Source of the DNA: Takakia lepidozioides
Taxonomy: Eukaryota; Streptophyta; Takakiopsida; Takakiales; Takakiaceae
Reading direction: 5' to 3'
DNA: 64,000 nt
NCBI GenBank assembly: GCA_030704615.1
Contig: CM060732.1
Coordinates: forward strand, 66,941,053 to 67,005,052
The position numbers and the translations under genes were made by a program. Positions 26,601-37,539 of this stretch are shown here, piece by piece. Under the pieces are notes generated by a model, which was not told the DNA's origin, did no database searches, and saw only the letters and a list, made by a program, of their open reading frames with translations. Position 1 is the stretch's first letter. The number at the start of each line of letters is the position of its first letter.

Positions 26601-27198
26601 GGATATCGCCATCAAAAGTCTCCGGCAAGAACTTCACAGGCACCTGCTTCAAAGATTCCCAATCAATTCCCCGCAACTCACTTTTGAATCCAGCCATTCC
26701 TCCCATTGCCCGCAATTTTGGAATGACACTACAAATCTCTTCTTCATCAGCTTCTGCAACCACAGTAGGAAGGACTGGATTTGGAATTTCACTTATGTCA
26801 TCATCGGAAGAATCCGAAAGCTCAACGATTGGAGTGGAGGAAGTCTGTTCTTTTTTCACCACCACCTCCCTCTTGTCTTCAACGACCGAATCAGCAGTCC
26901 CGGGCGTCACATATGACCCAAGGGACTTTTGCCGAGGCTCTCCAAGTACTCTGTATCGACCAGGACGCACTCTCCACTGGCTGATATGAGCCGTCTCATC
27001 ACGGTTTTGGAAAGAATATTTCACCAACTTCCCTTTCAGATCGTAAACCTCTTTCTCCAAAAAGATGGAGCCATTCTGCAGCTGAAAACGGGTAGCCAAG
27101 ACATGTTCCAGAACAATTGCAAATCCATTGTCAAGGACTTCCTGGGAGAACGGCACTGGTTTGTCGTCTGAGAAGAACTCCGCTTCAGAGGAAGCCAT
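23683..27198 (-). pseudogene. MULE transposase (GCM/FLYWCH-like finger, DDE, SWIM), frameshifted
   Basis: The ATG is at 27198. An acidic linker with ELSDSSDDD comes first. Next is a Cys/His cluster (HPWCRTKTFNIQNDD to CNGHLRCDNLNC), resembling GCM/FLYWCH-type DNA-binding fingers. The DDE domain follows: first Asp in MFDHVKRVKDW, second in GFMADSAQANFNAIR, Glu in LAETVHNAWL. The C-terminal SWIM finger reads FPNCTCPDF then FIPCKH. A 117-bp intron (25184-25068) has good splice sites. At 25556-25575 the 10-mer ATGGCAGCCC is tandemly duplicated, shifting the frame just before the second Asp; the older unduplicated frame reads cleanly. A second frame change near 24130-24150 separates the middle from the SWIM part and may be an intron I cannot place. 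The enzyme would mobilise the 14.4-kb element. Confidence 0.8.
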
Positions 27199-28052
27199 CT
27201 TCCTTCCTCGAGTATGTTTGTACCTTGCTATCGCAGATCTAGTGTAAATCGGTTTACTGCTGTCTCCAGAACACAGTTGAAGAATGAGCAGAGCATATGG
27301 CGGAGGAAGCTCAGATAACGACTGTGCATATTCTGTTATTCATTCCAGATATGCAGCCGTCCATTTTAATTACTTTTCTTGTGGGCCCAGTGGTCAGAGA
27401 ATCCATAGGGGCAGTGTAGGCAACTGTTAAACCGTTAATCAGAACCTCATCAATAAACCCAATAACAAAGCCGACTTCCTGGAAGCATGCCACAGGATCC
27501 GAGAATGGGATTGCAGATTAAGTAAATGTATCTATATACTACTACCAATGATCATTCGCACCTGGAAAGTTCCAAATGTGAAACGAATGTGGGGTTTGGA
27601 TAACAAGGATGACCGTGTATGATATTCCTGAATTTGTCATCAAACTCTCGTTCATTTATATTTATTTGTTTAAGACTGCGCATCAATTTCTGGGATTCGC
27701 TGTTCTTTTTAAATATTGAACCCGTTATAATAAAGAACACGCCGTTTTTTTTGGGCGGCACACGTCAGACATCCATAACTGCATACGAACAGCTGTACAC
27801 CAATTGCTGGCATGTGCACTAATAAGGAAACGACTATGTGTAACGGTCACGCGGGAGGGAATCCGATGCTTCTAGAGACACGCAAGAACATAGGCAATCC
27901 CGCAAGAAATCGGGAGTCACTGCGTTTTTCTACTTTTCGCGCTTAGAGGGAGAGTGGTAGTCAAGCTGGAGAGGGTTCCTTCTAGAATACGAAAGAGAAG
28001 AAAGTCTCTTTATTTTACTTCCCTTAGAGAGAGACGCAGAGCAAGAGAGAAA
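27199..28052. promoter_or_regulatory. Divergent promoter region of the 14.4-kb element
   Basis: Both genes of the element start here and run outward. The region has no convincing coding frame. AT-rich patches (tgtatctatatac near 27530, catttatatttattt near 27655) could hold core promoter elements, but no start site can be fixed. The 5' leader of the right-hand gene is purine-rich (gagagagacgcagagcaagagagaaa). Confidence 0.5.
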
Positions 28053-31000
28053 ATGACGAGGCGTCGTTTGTTGGAGAACACAGGGCCAAGGCAGCAGGTG
28101 AACGCGGAGACTGATTCACAAGAGCAGACGGAGACTGAGGCAGCGGCTGCGACACAGTCGGCGATAAGAGTGCGCCAGCCTGTGGAGGCAGAGATGATTC
28201 GCAGGGACACTGAAGAAGGTGGAAGCACGCGGAACGCCGAACCTGGAGAAGGTCAAGAAACCCTTGCGCAGACAGAAACTCCAGCAGATGTGAGAGGAAA
28301 GAGGAAAGCTGCAGAAGGGGATCAAATTTCAAAACCTAAGAAGGTGCCAGTAAGTTTTATCATATAGTCTGTCTGATTGCCTTTCAAGGAGTCCTTCCTC
28401 TTCCCTTCTTTAGCAGGAACTACTAAATTGCGAACGTCGTTAACGCCATTCGATTCTCCTCATGAGATTTATGTACCTATGTGTTTGAAGAGAGAGTCTG
28501 CACTTACTATTCTCCCTAAACTACACTGAATGTCGTTGCCGCCAATCAGTTGCACATGTATGTCATTACACAACACCGATCCGGCAGGTCGTTATCTTTT
28601 ATGATTGTCGTTAACGCCGTTCGCTATCACTCTCGCTTTTGTTTTGAATACGGCAGTCTCAGCTTTGCATGTGTAGAATGTGCTGAATTCTTTCACACCA
28701 TTCATGGTGAGTTTCCTTGATACAGAGTGATGGTCGTTATCGCCATTCACTATTTGCAAATCACTCAGTCAGAACTGAATGGCATCGTGCAGAAAATTGT
28801 GAGGTCGAAGCCTACAATATCAGAGGGGAAAGGATCTGGAGATGGGGACGAGTCCGCAAAAAGCTCAGAGAATACAGATGAAGCAGATGAATCCGAAGTG
28901 CACTACCTTGACAAAGTAAAAGAACTCATGTCATTCCAGAAGGTAAACTCTCAGGAGGTTATAAGGGACATGCTCGTATCTGGAGGGCGTCTGGACATAC
29001 CTCTGTGCCGGATGATATCAATGCCTGTTGTGCGTCCACCTCTTTCCCATGACATAACAAAATTGGAGAGTGATTTTGTGCATGGATATAGACTTGGTGC
29101 ACAAGTTTTTTATATGTCACTGACGGATATAAATGGGAAAAGCACATTAGTGTCTCCAGAGATCAGTGATAACTGGGATGAGTGCTGGAAAGATGCCAAT
29201 GAGGAGTTCGAGCTGGGCCTCATGATGGGAAAGAACACCCAGCAATTCTGCAACCACATGTTCTACGTCTGGGACGGCAACCACCGATTGCTGGCATGGA
29301 TGGGATACATTCAGAAACACCATTCGAAAGACAAAGACAAGCATGTTGCTGTGGAGGCAATGGTTTTGGATCCAGGAAACGACATCGCTAGGCTTCTTAC
29401 AGCTATGCACGACGTGAACAAGTAAGTCATCCAGGAGATTTCATTCCCTCTGTAGTGTCTTGTTAATCCTCAAAAAACAGTGTTAAGGAATGCAATGTTT
29501 CCAATGTTTTTGCAGATCGACAGAGAAATCGCATGTGACAACAAGCTTGGTTCACACACTATTCCGAATTCAGAGGATTGGTCTGATGAAGCTGGATGAT
29601 TTTCGGACAGTATTACCACCCAATATCATCAAGAAGTGCGAAACATGAAGAGCTGCAGGCACTTGGTATTCTTTGACACGAGAGGCGTTTCTGGAGTACA
29701 TGTATGCGGTAAGCCCGAGTCTGTAATCTGTTTACTTTTCGAATACATGTTTGTAGTCCCTTCGGAGCTAATCACTACTTGAATGAATGCAGCAAGAACT
29801 GGCAGAGGCAGCTGAGAAGGGAAAATCCGAATATTACCGCACTACACCAGAAGAACTAAGGACATCAAAGGGTGTGGAAGCTGCAATAAAGAAGGAGTTT
29901 GAAATGCGAAGAACCAAATTGATGTCAGCCTTCGGAAAGCAGCTTAGAATAGTAGATCCTGGACTTGGTTCTGAGTTCCTTCAGCAGATCAAAACACACT
30001 ATGACAAGCATGTGCATCCGGAGATGCAGCAGGAGAAATTGCACCGGCTGGCCATATCGATGGTCGACCCACAAACAAAAATAAGGTGGCTGGAGATATG
30101 GAACTCAGATCAAACAGTAAAGGACTTGAATCAGTTCCCAAAGAGCACCATACAGCCTGGCACAAAGGTGGAAGGAATCAGTGATTCGGTGTTTGATAAC
30201 TAGCTCCACAAGGCTACATTTTGGAGTCAGGTGTGTATTCGAACATGCTGTTTCTTCTCTTCAAGTATGTTATGTGTATCTTTTTTGCAATTCTGACAAA
30301 TATACTATTTGCAGCTCGAAAAGCGCGCCGTCATTGTGCTGGATCAGACTTTGAAGGACCTGAACATTGCGATTGTTTCCCCTCCCCAAATGTCATTGGA
30401 GGCATACATAAGGAAGTGGAGAGGTCTCACCTGGAGATACTGTTTTTTCCGGGAGTTCTCCAAAGATGGTAACATTTTACGGTCCAACGACTTTGACAGT
30501 CAGGTTGGAGGAGAGTGGGCCATGATGCGAGTTGTGTACAGGTGCAATGTCATACTTGAAACTCTACTGTTTTTTTGGGAAAAAATGTGGCTTCATATGG
30601 ATTGCAATCTTAGATCCAGATTGAATGTCGTTGACGACATTCACTTCTTTGTCTAAGTCATTCTTAAGCGAGTATATGAATTCACCTGGTTAGGATCTAA
30701 GGGTGCAATTATATTATCCCTGATTAGAATTGATAATGTCCTTGAATGGCGTTGACGACATTCACATACGGAGTTGTTGAGAGGTCCTCAAGGTTATTTA
30801 AATTTTTGTAATGTCCATAGAGGTTACAGTGAGGGTTCCTCACTTCATTTTGCTGAATGTCAATGCAGACATTCAGTTGTTCTGCATTGTTTTTGCCTCT
30901 TGCGATGAATGTGGAGGCTTGATAAGCTCTGTTTAAAGAAATCCAAAGTGAATGTCGTTGACGACATTCACAGCTGTGTCTGTATTATTCAACAAAGACA

Positions 31001-34000
31001 AATTGAATTTACATGGATTGGGGAGCTAAGTAATTGGTTTCTTTTTTGTATTTTTGTGAATGGCGTTGACGCCATTCACATACAGTGATGTTGTGAGGTC
31101 CTCAATGATAGGTTCGTTATGAATGTGCATTGAGTTTGCCTGGAGGGTTCCTTACTCAATTTTTTGATTTCCATCCTGTGATTTTGCTTCATTTAAGTAA
31201 TAATTTGATTCATTAGTGAATGTCGTTGACGACATTCACTTCTATGTCTGTGTCATTTCTAAACGATAATTTGCATTCACCTGGATTAGGGTGTATTTAC
31301 AGTATCATTGAATGGAATGTTCTGAATGGCGTTGACGACATTCATATCTGGAGCAGTAGTATGGTCCTGAAAGGTCCTTGGAGCAGTTCTCAGAGCCATT
31401 TCAATCTATGTTTTATTCTTTCTGTTCTACTTGCATCTTACTCACTGAGCGCTTTTGTGGGTTGGGATTTATCTCCTTTTTTCAGGTACACGAAATATGT
31501 GCTTATGGAAGGAAATCACCTGAGCGGAATTCCCGACTATCTTGACATGTGGTCGGACCCTGCAAACGATCCAACCATGTATACTGCAGGGATATTGAAG
31601 GACTGGAGTCCTTCTCACTTCAGAGACTGTGGGTGGTACCTTGACTGCCCACCTGAGCACACGACCTTTCAAGAACAGCATATGAAATACTTGAACAATA
31701 ACGCTGAGATGCTGGCGCCTTTGACTGACGAAGAGTATCAACGAAACATAGCAACATTGGCTGCCAAGGAGCCTGATGCTCAGGGAACGCCGCAGAAGGG
31801 AAAGAAGGCGGGCCGCAAACCAAAAGACAAGGCTGTTGATGTCATAGCCATCTCACCAGCAAAGCCAAAGGACAAAGACAAGTCCAAAGAGAAGGAAAAT
31901 GACAAGGGGAAGGAGAATGAAAAGGAGATGGAGAGTGGGCAGGACTTTACTGCTGGAAGATATACTCGCACTCTTCAGTGCGTGTTCGATGCCAAGCCAC
32001 ACCCTTCCCGTTCTGATTCAGCAGGAGAGATGAAAATTGTTAATGAGGGTTGGCTTTCGATGATGCAGAGTCGAAAAAGAGGATACACTGGGGTGCCATC
32101 CCCTACCTGGGACAATATAATCTCATTCCTCAATCTGGTGAGAATTCCAGTTTCTTTCCTTTTTCTCTGAAAGTTTCGTTGGCAGTATTTCAGTCTCGTT
32201 CTTTGAAAACATTCTTGCCATCGTTCTTATAAAAAACATGTCTGTTGCAGGTGAGCACAGGTCCCATCTTCGTGTGCGGTGTGCAGAAAACTTATGCGGC
32301 CGACATTGTCATTCTCGACATCCCGGATGGCCAGGCTGTGCCAGAAGTTCTTCCAAAGGGCAAGACGCCAGGCTGGAACAAATTCGAGGACAACTACTGG
32401 AGTTGGGTGTTCGGGTTCTGTAACAATTTCCTCTCTGATGCAGGGACACTTCTGCTTTTTCAGTCATGTGACAATGATAGTCGTCGGGCATTGGCATCAT
32501 ACCTCAAGTCTTCAGGGTTTGAAGTTTTGCGCACATGGAATTGTGTGAACAGCCTATACCTTGTGAAAGGGGGTTTCCCTGGCATTCCGAGGCATTCCAG
32601 TGTTAAGGAATGCAATGTTTCCAATGTTTTTGCAGATCGACAGAGAAATCGCATGTGACAACAAACTTGGTTCACACACTATTCCGAATTCAGAGGATTG
32701 GTCTGATGAAGCTGGATGATTTTCGGACAGTACTACCACCCAATATCATCAAGAAGTGCGAAACAGGAAGAGCTGCAGGCACTTGGTATTCTTTGACACG
32801 AGAGGCGTTTCTGGAGTACATGTATGCGGTAAGCCCGAGTCTGTAATCTGTTTACTTTTCGAATACATGTTTAGAGTCCCTTCGTAGCTAATCACTACTT
32901 GAATGAATGCAGCAAGAACTGGCAGAGGCAGCTGAGAAGGGAAAATCCGAATATTACCACACTACACCAGAAGAACTAAGGACATCAAAGGGTGTGGAAG
33001 CTGCAATAAAGAAGGAGTTTGAAATGCGAAGAACCAAATTGATGTCAGCCTTCGGAAAGCAGCTTAGAATAGTAGATCCTGGACTTGGTCCTGAGTTCCT
33101 TCAGCAGATCAAAACACACTATGACAAGCATGTGCATCCGGAGATGCAGCAGGAGAAATTGCACCGGCTGGCCATATCGATGGTCGACCCACAAACAAAA
33201 ATAAGGTGGTTGGAGATATGGAACTCAGATCAAACAGTAAAGGACTTGAATCAGTTCCCAAAGAGCACCATACAGCCTGGCACAAAGGTGGAAGGAATCA
33301 GTGATTTGGTGTTTGATAACTGGCTCCACAAGGCTACATTTTGGAGTCAGGTGTGTATTCGAACATGCTGTTTCTTCTCTTCAAGTATGTGATGTGTATT
33401 TTTTTTGCAATTCTGACAAATATACTATTTGCAGCTCGAAAAGCGCGCCGTCATTGTGCTGGATCAGACTTTGAAGGACCTGAACATTACGATTGTTTCC
33501 CCTCCCCAAATGTCATTGGAGGCATACATAAGGAAGTGGAGAGGTCTCACCTGGAGATACTGTTTTTTCCGGGAGTTCTCCAAAGATGGTAACATTTTAC
33601 GGTCCAACGACTTTGACAGTCAGGTTGGAGGAGAGTGGGCCATGATGCGAGTTGTGTACAGGTGCAATGTCATACTTGAAACTCTACTGTTTTTTTGGGA
33701 AAAAATGTGGCTTCATATGGATTGCAATCTTAGATCCAGATTGAATGTCGTTAACGACATTCACTTCTTTGTCTGAGTCATTCTTAAGCGAGTATACGAA
33801 TTCACCGGTTAGGATCTAAGGGTGCAATTATATTGTCCCTGATTAGAATTGATAATGTCCTTGAATGGCGTTGACGACATTCACATACGGAGTTGTTGAG
33901 AGGTCCTCAAGGTTATTTAAATTTTTGTAATGTCCATAGAGGTTACAGTGAGGGTTCCTCACTTCATTTTGCTGAATGTCAATGCAGACATTCAGTTGTT

Positions 34001-36807
34001 CTGCATTGTTTTTTCCTCTTGCGATGAATATGGAGGCTTGATAAGCTCTGTTTTAAGAAATCCAAAGTGAATGTCGTTGACGACATTCACAGCTGTGTCT
34101 GTATTATTCAAAAGCGACAAATTCAATTTACATGGATTGGGGAGCTAAGTAATTGGTTTCTTTTTTGTATTTTTGTGAATGGCGTTGACGCCATTCACAT
34201 ACAGTGATGTTGTGAGGTCCTCAGTGATAGGTTCGTTATGAATGTGCATTGAGTTTGCCTGGAGGGTTCCTTACTCAATTTTTTGATTTCCATCCTGTGA
34301 TTTTGTTTCATTTAAGTAATAATTTGGCTTCATTCTTGAATGTCGTTGACGACATTCAGTTCTATGTCTGTGTCATTTCTAATCGATTATTTGCATTCAC
34401 CTGGATTAGGATGTATTTACAGTGTCATGGAATGGAATGTTCTGAATGGCGTTGACGACATTCATATCTGGAGCAGTAGTGTGGTCCTGAAAGGTCCTTG
34501 GAGCAGTTGTCAGAGCCATTTCAATCCATGTTTTATTCTTTCTGTTCTACTTGCATCTTACTCACTGAGCGCTTTTGTGGGTTGGGATTCATCTCCTTTT
34601 CTCAGGTACACGAAATATGTGCTTATGGAAGGAAATCACCTGAGCGGAATTCCCGACTATCTTGACATGTGGTCGGACCCTGCAAACGATCCAACCATGT
34701 ATACTGCAGGGATATTGAAGGACTGGAGTCCTTCTCACTTCAGAGACTGTGGGTGGTACCTTGACTGCCCACCTGAGCACACGACCTTTCAAGAACAGCA
34801 TATGAAATACTTGAACAATAACGCTGAGATGCTGGCGCCTTTGACTGACGAAGAGTATCAACGAAACATAGCAACCTTGGCTGCCAAGGAGCCTGATGCT
34901 CAGGGAACGCCGCAGAAGGGAAAGAAGGCGGGCCGCAAACCAAAAGACAAGGCTGTTGATGTCATAGCCATCTCACCAGCAAAGCCAAAGGACAAAGACA
35001 AGTCCAAAGAGAAGGAAAAGGACAAAGGGAAGGAGAATGAAAAGGAGATGGAGAGTGGGCAGGACTTTACTGCTGGAAGATATACCCGCACTCTTCAGTG
35101 CGTGTTCGATGCCAAGCCACACCCTTCCCGTTCTGATTCAGCAGGAGAGATGAAAATTGTTAATGAGGGTTGGCTTTCGATGATGCAGAGTCGAAAAAGA
35201 GGATACACTGGGGTGCCATCCCCTACCTGGGACAATATAATCCCATTCCTCAATCTGGTGAGAATTCCAGTTTCTTTCCTTTTCTCTGAAAGTTTCGTTG
35301 GCAGTATTTCAGTCTCGTTCTTTGAAAACATTCTTGCCATCGTTCTTATAAAAAACATGTCTGTTGCAGGTGAGCACAGGTCCCACCTTCGTGTGCGGTG
35401 TGCAGAAAACTTATGCGGCCGACATTGTCATTCTCGACATCCCGGATGGCCAGGCTGTGCCAGAAGCTCTTGCAAAGGGCAAGACGCCAGGCTGGAACAA
35501 ATTCGAGGACAACTACTGGAGTTGGGTGTTCGGGTTCTGTAACAATTTCCTCTCTGATGCAGGGACACTTCTGCTTTTTCAGTCATGTGACAATGATAGT
35601 CGTCGGGCATTGACATCATACCTCAAGTCTTCAGGGTTTGAAGTTTTGCGCACATGGAATTGTGTGAACAGCCTCTACCTTGTGAAAGGGGTTTCCCTGG
35701 TCAGCTGGTATGCCGTCTCCCTTCTGCTTGTGCTTTGATCATGAGTTTCAATTTTCTCTGCAGCTCCACTCTAGTAGAATGTTTTATGATCGACATCGAT
35801 CATCAACGATTCATGGTTTTTTTGTGTCAGAGTTCTGAATAGCCGATGTACACACTTCCACTTTAGATTGTGTTTACCACACTAACCTGCTATCTTTTGC
35901 AGACGAGGATGTTCGAGGCGATCTGCCTGCGGAGGATTCGCACATCAAAGACACCATCCTCCATCCGCAGCTTTGAGATTTCTGACCAGGGTTGTTTCGT
36001 CAACCCCCCCTATGAGCCCCATGTCGATGACATTTTGTACAACTTCATGCAGTCCAGTCAGACTCTGAAGAGACCTGATGGCACTCCCTGGAGAGGTGCA
36101 AAGGAAAAGTCACCAGCATTCATGCAAATACTGCTGGAGTCATGCAGCCACCGCTCTGCACGGGTGGTCGATCTTTCTGTGTCCACAGGTTCGTTTTCTC
36201 CCTTCCGAATTGGTTTCCTTTCAACAGTATCATCTGCTTAAATCCCCTCCTCCAAACTGTTTATGTTCTCTTGTCTGGTGCAGGAGCAACTTACCACGCA
36301 TGCAAGGCAGGCGGAAGAAGCCTTTTTGGCATGGAGGGTGATTCTGACCTCTACAACACCGTGCTCCTCCCCCTTTTGTCCGGCTCCACTTCAGGCACAC
36401 AGACTGATCGGATTCAAATTCGAAATGATGACGATCCCGAAGATATGCAGGTCGACAACGACTTTTCATGTGAGTAAGTGCTAAACCCTCTTTGGGAGTC
36501 ATACTCAATTTCTCGATAACATCAAAGTTACAGTAATAACTTTTTCAGGCTGTCTTTCAGGAAAGCCAGCGGTGGATCTTCAGGAGATACAGTCATTTCT
36601 GGCGAGTCTGTTTTCGACAGCCCCCTTTCCAATTTTCTGCTCCCTGTTTATGCCGAAGCAATGGCACTTCACGCGGCCGAGTCCCTATCCCCTGACTTTT
36701 TAGTGGCCAGCCGTAGGTGTATCCAGCGTGGATCCGGTGTTCTAAAATACTTAGACTTAGATGCAGAGGAAGAGGGGATACATTGTACTGACTCTGAGTC
36801 AGACTGA
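28053..36807 (+). CDS. ParB-like / N4-N6 methyltransferase-like protein of the element
   Basis: Exons that stay in phase: 28053-28349, 28769-29421, 32636-32828, 32913-33350, 33435-33661, 34606-35257, 35370-35699, 35903-36188, 36284-36473 and 36549-36807, giving about 1,174 residues. This route skips a duplicated segment that carries stops. Parts in order: a Lys/Arg/Gln-rich head (1-99); an acidic linker; a ParB-like region with DGNHR at about 268-272 followed by VAVEAMVLD; a helical middle; a Lys/Glu linker with AGRKPKDK; then a region resembling the beta-class N4/N6 methylase fold, with VILDIPDG where DPPY is expected, GTLLLFQSC, EKSPAFMQILLESC, and DLSVSTG plus GGRSLFGMEGD where the cofactor loop is expected; and an acidic tail. 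The catalytic PP motif is absent at its normal place, so activity is doubtful. Function unproven: DNA binding in the nucleus is my inference. The exon 7 donor is uncertain. Confidence 0.65.
28432..28748. repeat. Four degenerate ~20-bp palindromes in intron 1
   Basis: Sites at 28432, 28528, 28603 and 28729 follow the pattern GAAYGTCGTTRnCGCCATTC, with centre TCGTTAACGC or close. They are the same family as the better-kept palindromes in intron 5 and lie 75-126 bp apart. Confidence 0.7.
29479..32581 (+). repeat. Internal tandem duplication, copy 1 (decaying exons)
   Basis: Copy 1 of a ~3.1-kb tandem duplication inside the gene; copy 2 lies 3,120 bp to the right. It holds counterparts of exons 3-7 (29516-29708, 29793-30230, 30315-30541, 31486-32137 and 32250-32579). 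TGA at 29646 replaces a Gly codon and TAG at 30201 replaces a Trp codon; both positions are intact in copy 2. Differences are scattered single bases. A transcript including copy 1 would be truncated near residue 360. Confidence 0.9.
30623..31343. repeat. Array of seven near-perfect palindromes in intron 5 (copy 1)
   Basis: Seven sites of consensus GAATGTCGTTGACGACATTC start at 30623, 30744, 30855, 30950, 31058, 31218 and 31324. The arms are 9-11 bp around a 2-base centre. Several sites vary in both arms together (GAATGGC with GCCATTC; GAATGTCaatgcaGACATTC), so pairing is kept. Confidence 0.85.
32599..35700 (+). repeat. Internal tandem duplication, copy 2 (intact exons 3-7)
   Basis: It starts at tgttaaggaatgc (32601, against 29481 in copy 1) and its match to copy 1 ends at TTTCCCTGG (35692-35700). 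An 18-base joint, cattccgaggcattccag, sits between the copies. All exons here are open and in phase with the flanking unique exons, so this copy supplies the working reading frame. Confidence 0.9.
33743..34463. repeat. Array of seven palindromes in intron 5 (copy 2)
   Basis: The same seven sites as in copy 1, shifted by 3,120 bp. The first reads GAATGTCGTTAACGACATTC, a perfect 20-bp palindrome; the last starts at 34444. The sites have stayed paired while the sequence between them has collected substitutions and indels. Confidence 0.85.
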
Positions 36808-37318
36808 ACTGTATTATTTTAATATTCATTTTCATATTATCTGGAAAACGTTGAATCCCCTTCCTCTACCGTAGTTGTTCCTTTAGAACAAATAATAATC
36901 ACAGAATCAACTTTCGTTTAAATTGCTATATGTATGAATCCATCTCACAAACCTTCCTGACTCTTCTCATATCCATTGTGCATTCATCTACACTGTATTC
37001 ATGCGTGCTCCATTCATGAAAGCTTCCTTTGTACAACATCCATTGTACATTCATCCTCTGTACTCTTTAATCCACCCCACAAACCTTCCACACTCATTTC
37101 ATATACTTTGTGCATTCGTCAAAAGATTTGGTCATGCATCTTCCTGTCATGAATTTTTGTCATTGCTCAACATCCATTATACATTCATCCATTTTACTCT
37201 TATCCATCCGTCATTCATCCATCTACATACATTTTTCACACTCATCCATCTGTTTATCATCCAACTGTACATTCATCCATCATTTATTCAATGCCTTTTA
37301 TTATGTCGTCCAGCTTGT
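36808..37318 (+). repeat. Right subterminal region with degenerate CATTCATCCAT repeats
   Basis: After the stop codon at 36807 the sequence becomes rich in variants of ccattgtacattcatcc (36970-37285), about a dozen irregular copies. No coding domain is visible. It lies between the right-hand gene and the right inverted repeat and may hold the gene's 3' end. Confidence 0.6.
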
Positions 37319-37501
37319 TTCCGCGGTAAAGGGTGCCAATCCGCGGGAATACACTCCACTTCTTTCTGGGTGCGTGGTGACTCGGCCTCCACGTGTGATG
37401 ACGTGGACTGAGCCCCGTGACGTGGCATTTGCGCAAGGTGACGTGGCGTGAGCGCAGTTGCGCTCACGCGCTCACGCAACCAGGCTCACGCCGAGGCATC
37501 C
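37319..37501 (-). repeat. Right terminal inverted repeat
   Basis: Reverse-complement partner of 23064-23281. It contains an 11-bp hairpin GCGTGAGCGCA/TGCGCTCACGC with a 2-base loop at 37447-37470, and TGACGTGG at 37399, 37418 and 37439. TGACGTGG is the C/G-box hybrid recognised by plant bZIP factors; here it may equally be a transposase site. Confidence 0.7.
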
Positions 37502-37513
37502 CTGCTCCCCTGC
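37502..37513 (+). repeat. 12-bp direct repeat, right target-site duplication
   Basis: CTGCTCCCCTGC, identical to 23052-23063, directly outside the right inverted repeat. Confidence 0.75.
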
Positions 37514-37539
37514 TTGAACGCCCAAGTCCGGACCTGCTG

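Larger units (their letters stand above)
23064..37501. mobile_element. 14.4-kb MULE-type transposon carrying a ParB/methyltransferase-like gene
   Basis: The element is defined by matching ends: imperfect inverted repeats (outer blocks 23076-23117 and 37446-37492, inner blocks near 23250-23281 and 37319-37350) and the 12-bp direct repeat outside them. It carries exactly two genes, divergent from the centre: the MULE transposase (27198 to 23683, - strand) and the ParB/methyltransferase-like gene (28053 to 36807, + strand). Each gene stops about 0.6-0.7 kb inside its end, leaving subterminal DNA rich in TGACGTGG and GCGTGAGC. MULEs that carry extra genes are known in plants (for example ULP1-type protease carriers); a ParB/methyltransferase cargo is not one I know of. 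Confidence 0.75.

Noticed and set aside
26495-26989. + strand frame opposite the MULE transposase
   Set aside because: It is a shadow of the - strand transposase exon, which has recognisable catalytic and finger motifs.
30623-31343. CRISPR array
   Set aside because: Repeats are ~20-bp palindromes with irregular 95-160 bp spacing, lie inside an intron of a eukaryotic gene, and there are no cas genes.
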